Source: Flavobacterium lipolyticum
GTDB taxonomy: Bacteria; Bacteroidota; Bacteroidia; Flavobacteriales; Flavobacteriaceae
Direction: 5' to 3'
Length of the DNA stretch: 64,000 bases
Assembly: GCF_020905335.1 (NCBI RefSeq)
Contig: NZ_JAJJMN010000001.1
Span: 3,658,001-3,722,000 of the forward strand
The translations under genes were made by a program, and so were the position numbers. Of the stretch, positions 63,127-64,000 are shown piece by piece. How positions within the stretch are numbered: position 1 is the stretch's first letter; each line of letters starts with the position of its first letter. The notes beneath the pieces were generated by a model, which searched no databases, was not told the DNA's origin, and was given only the letters and a program-made list of their open reading frames with translations.

Positions 63127-64000
63127 ATGTTAAAAAGTAAAATCGACAAAGCAACAGGGTTCGAAAAACGTTTCGAAAACATCAATACGGTCGTTTTTGA
63201 AAATTCCGGCGATGCATCAAAAGAAGTAGCTCAGGAAATTGCGGCTTTAATTCAATCCAAACAAAAAGAAAACAAACCTTGTATTTTAGGATTAGCAACA
63301 GGTTCTTCTCCAAAAGGGCTTTATGCTGAACTGGTTCGTTTACACAAAGAAGAAGGCTTGAGCTTTAAAAATGTAATTAGTTTTAACCTGGATGAATATT
63401 ATCCAATGGAGCCAAATTCGATCAACAGTTACGTTCGTTTTATGAAAGAATTGCTGTTTGATCATGTCGATATTTTACCTGAAAACTACCACGTTCCGGA
63501 CGGACTTTTGACCAAAGAACAAATCGCTGATTATTGCCACGATTATGAGGCAAAGATTGAAGCTCTTGGCGGAATCGATTTGCAGATTCTTGGAATTGGA
63601 GGTAACGGACATATTGGTTTCAACGAATCGGGATCGTTACAAAACTCTAAAACACGTTTAGTAGCTTTAGATCATATTACCAGAGTTGCAGCAAGTAAAG
63701 ACTTCTTCGGATTGAGTAATACGCCAAGAACAGCTATAACACTTGGAGTAAAAAAGATTATGGAAGCCAAGCAGGTAATTTTATTGGCTTGGGGAGAAGG
63801 AAAATCAAATATTGTAAAGAAATCGGTAGAGGATGAAGTAACCAATCGTGTACCGGCTTCCTTCTTGCAGGAGCATAACAATGCGGTATTTGTTTTAGAC
63901 AAAGAAGCTTCTTCAAAACTTACCAGAATCAATAAACCATGGTTGGTAGAAAAAGTAGTATGGACGGATAAACTGACTCGTAAAGCCGTTTTGGGATTAG
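63127..64000 (+). CDS. nagB: Glucosamine-6-phosphate deaminase (3' end outside window)
   Basis: Translated by hand from the ATG at 63127, 31 bp after the transporter stop; the frame is open for 291 residues to the window end. The NagB core is clear: LATGSSPKGLYAELV (about 57-70), FNLDEYYPM with catalytic Asp89-Glu90, and LGIGGNGHIGFNESG (about 155-170). It converts glucosamine-6-phosphate to fructose-6-phosphate and ammonia. The N-terminal sequence and the lack of a stop where short NagB proteins end match the long Bacteroidota form with a fused C-terminal LmbE-like deacetylase domain; this cannot be seen here. Confidence 0.93.
   Translation, partial: MLKSKIDKATGFEKRFENINTVVFENSGDASKEVAQEIAALIQSKQKENKPCILGLATGSSPKGLYAELVRLHKEEGLSFKNVISFNLDEYYPMEPNSINSYVRFMKELLFDHVDILPENYHVPDGLLTKEQIADYCHDYEAKIEALGGIDLQILGIGGNGHIGFNESGSLQNSKTRLVALDHITRVAASKDFFGLSNTPRTAITLGVKKIMEAKQVILLAWGEGKSNIVKKSVEDEVTNRVPASFLQEHNNAVFVLDKEASSKLTRINKPWLVEKVVWTDKLTRKAVLGL

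Overview
The window comes from a member of the Bacteroidota, almost certainly a Flavobacterium. The DNA is AT-rich. It carries a gliding-motility gene (gldI), a type IX secretion (T9SS) type B cargo protein, two SusC/SusD pairs, Bacteroidota-type promoter boxes (TAnnTTTG) and AT-rich intergenic DNA full of short palindromes and microsatellites. No rRNA, tRNA, CRISPR array, transposase, integrase or replication origin was recognised.

Layout. (1) 1-11 kb, minus strand, housekeeping and membrane genes: a partial sterol-desaturase family protein, a YeaQ-type protein, aquaporin, DoxX and EamA proteins; then an operon of a DHH phosphoesterase, gldI and two cyclophilin-FKBP fusion isomerases; then a ClC-type channel, RidA and the cbpA/cbpM chaperone pair. 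(2) 11-20 kb: two secreted or lipid-anchored proteins of unknown function separated by large repeat arrays, then guaA, two LysM multidomain proteins and an OsmC protein. (3) 20-29 kb: a T9SS cargo gene and an accessory cluster of six secreted, tail-fibre-like or adhesin-like proteins. Three of these are tandem paralogs of about 340 residues. The spacers between them hold decayed remains of the neighbouring 184-residue gene, so the original amplification unit was a gene pair. (4) 29-57 kb, all minus strand: a composite polysaccharide utilisation locus (PUL). It has two susC/susD pairs, GH35 beta-galactosidase, a GH109-type enzyme, a DUF3472 protein, an M1 aminopeptidase, a DUF5107-TPR protein, a DUF6067/GH123-type protein, a TsdA-like dihaem cytochrome c and an aryl-sulfate sulfotransferase. 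(5) 57-64 kb: a CBM9-like protein, a LacI-family regulator and, divergently, a galactokinase-like GHMP kinase, a sugar nucleotidyltransferase, an FHS-type sugar transporter and glucosamine-6-phosphate deaminase (cut by the window end).

The strongest new observation joins regions 4 and 5. A 37-bp bipartite palindrome, made of two LacI-type 14-mers with a central CG separated by 9 bp, occurs exactly three times. It lies upstream of susC1, upstream of susC2, and between the lacI gene and the kinase operon. At each site it is followed at fixed spacing by the same promoter (TTG, 20 bp, TAnnTTCG). The inferred model is that the LacI-family protein controls both outer-membrane uptake systems and the cytoplasmic sugar activation genes as one regulon. 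The enzymes suggest a galactose- and N-acetylhexosamine-containing glycoconjugate, perhaps sulfated and peptide-linked, but the substrate is not proven.

The window is also rich in non-coding repeats: at least five copies of a roughly 140-bp MITE-like palindromic element, a 98-bp near-perfect palindrome, a 90-bp tandem repeat that has captured the 3' end of its neighbouring gene, and several 7-, 8-, 12- and 13-bp tandem arrays between genes.
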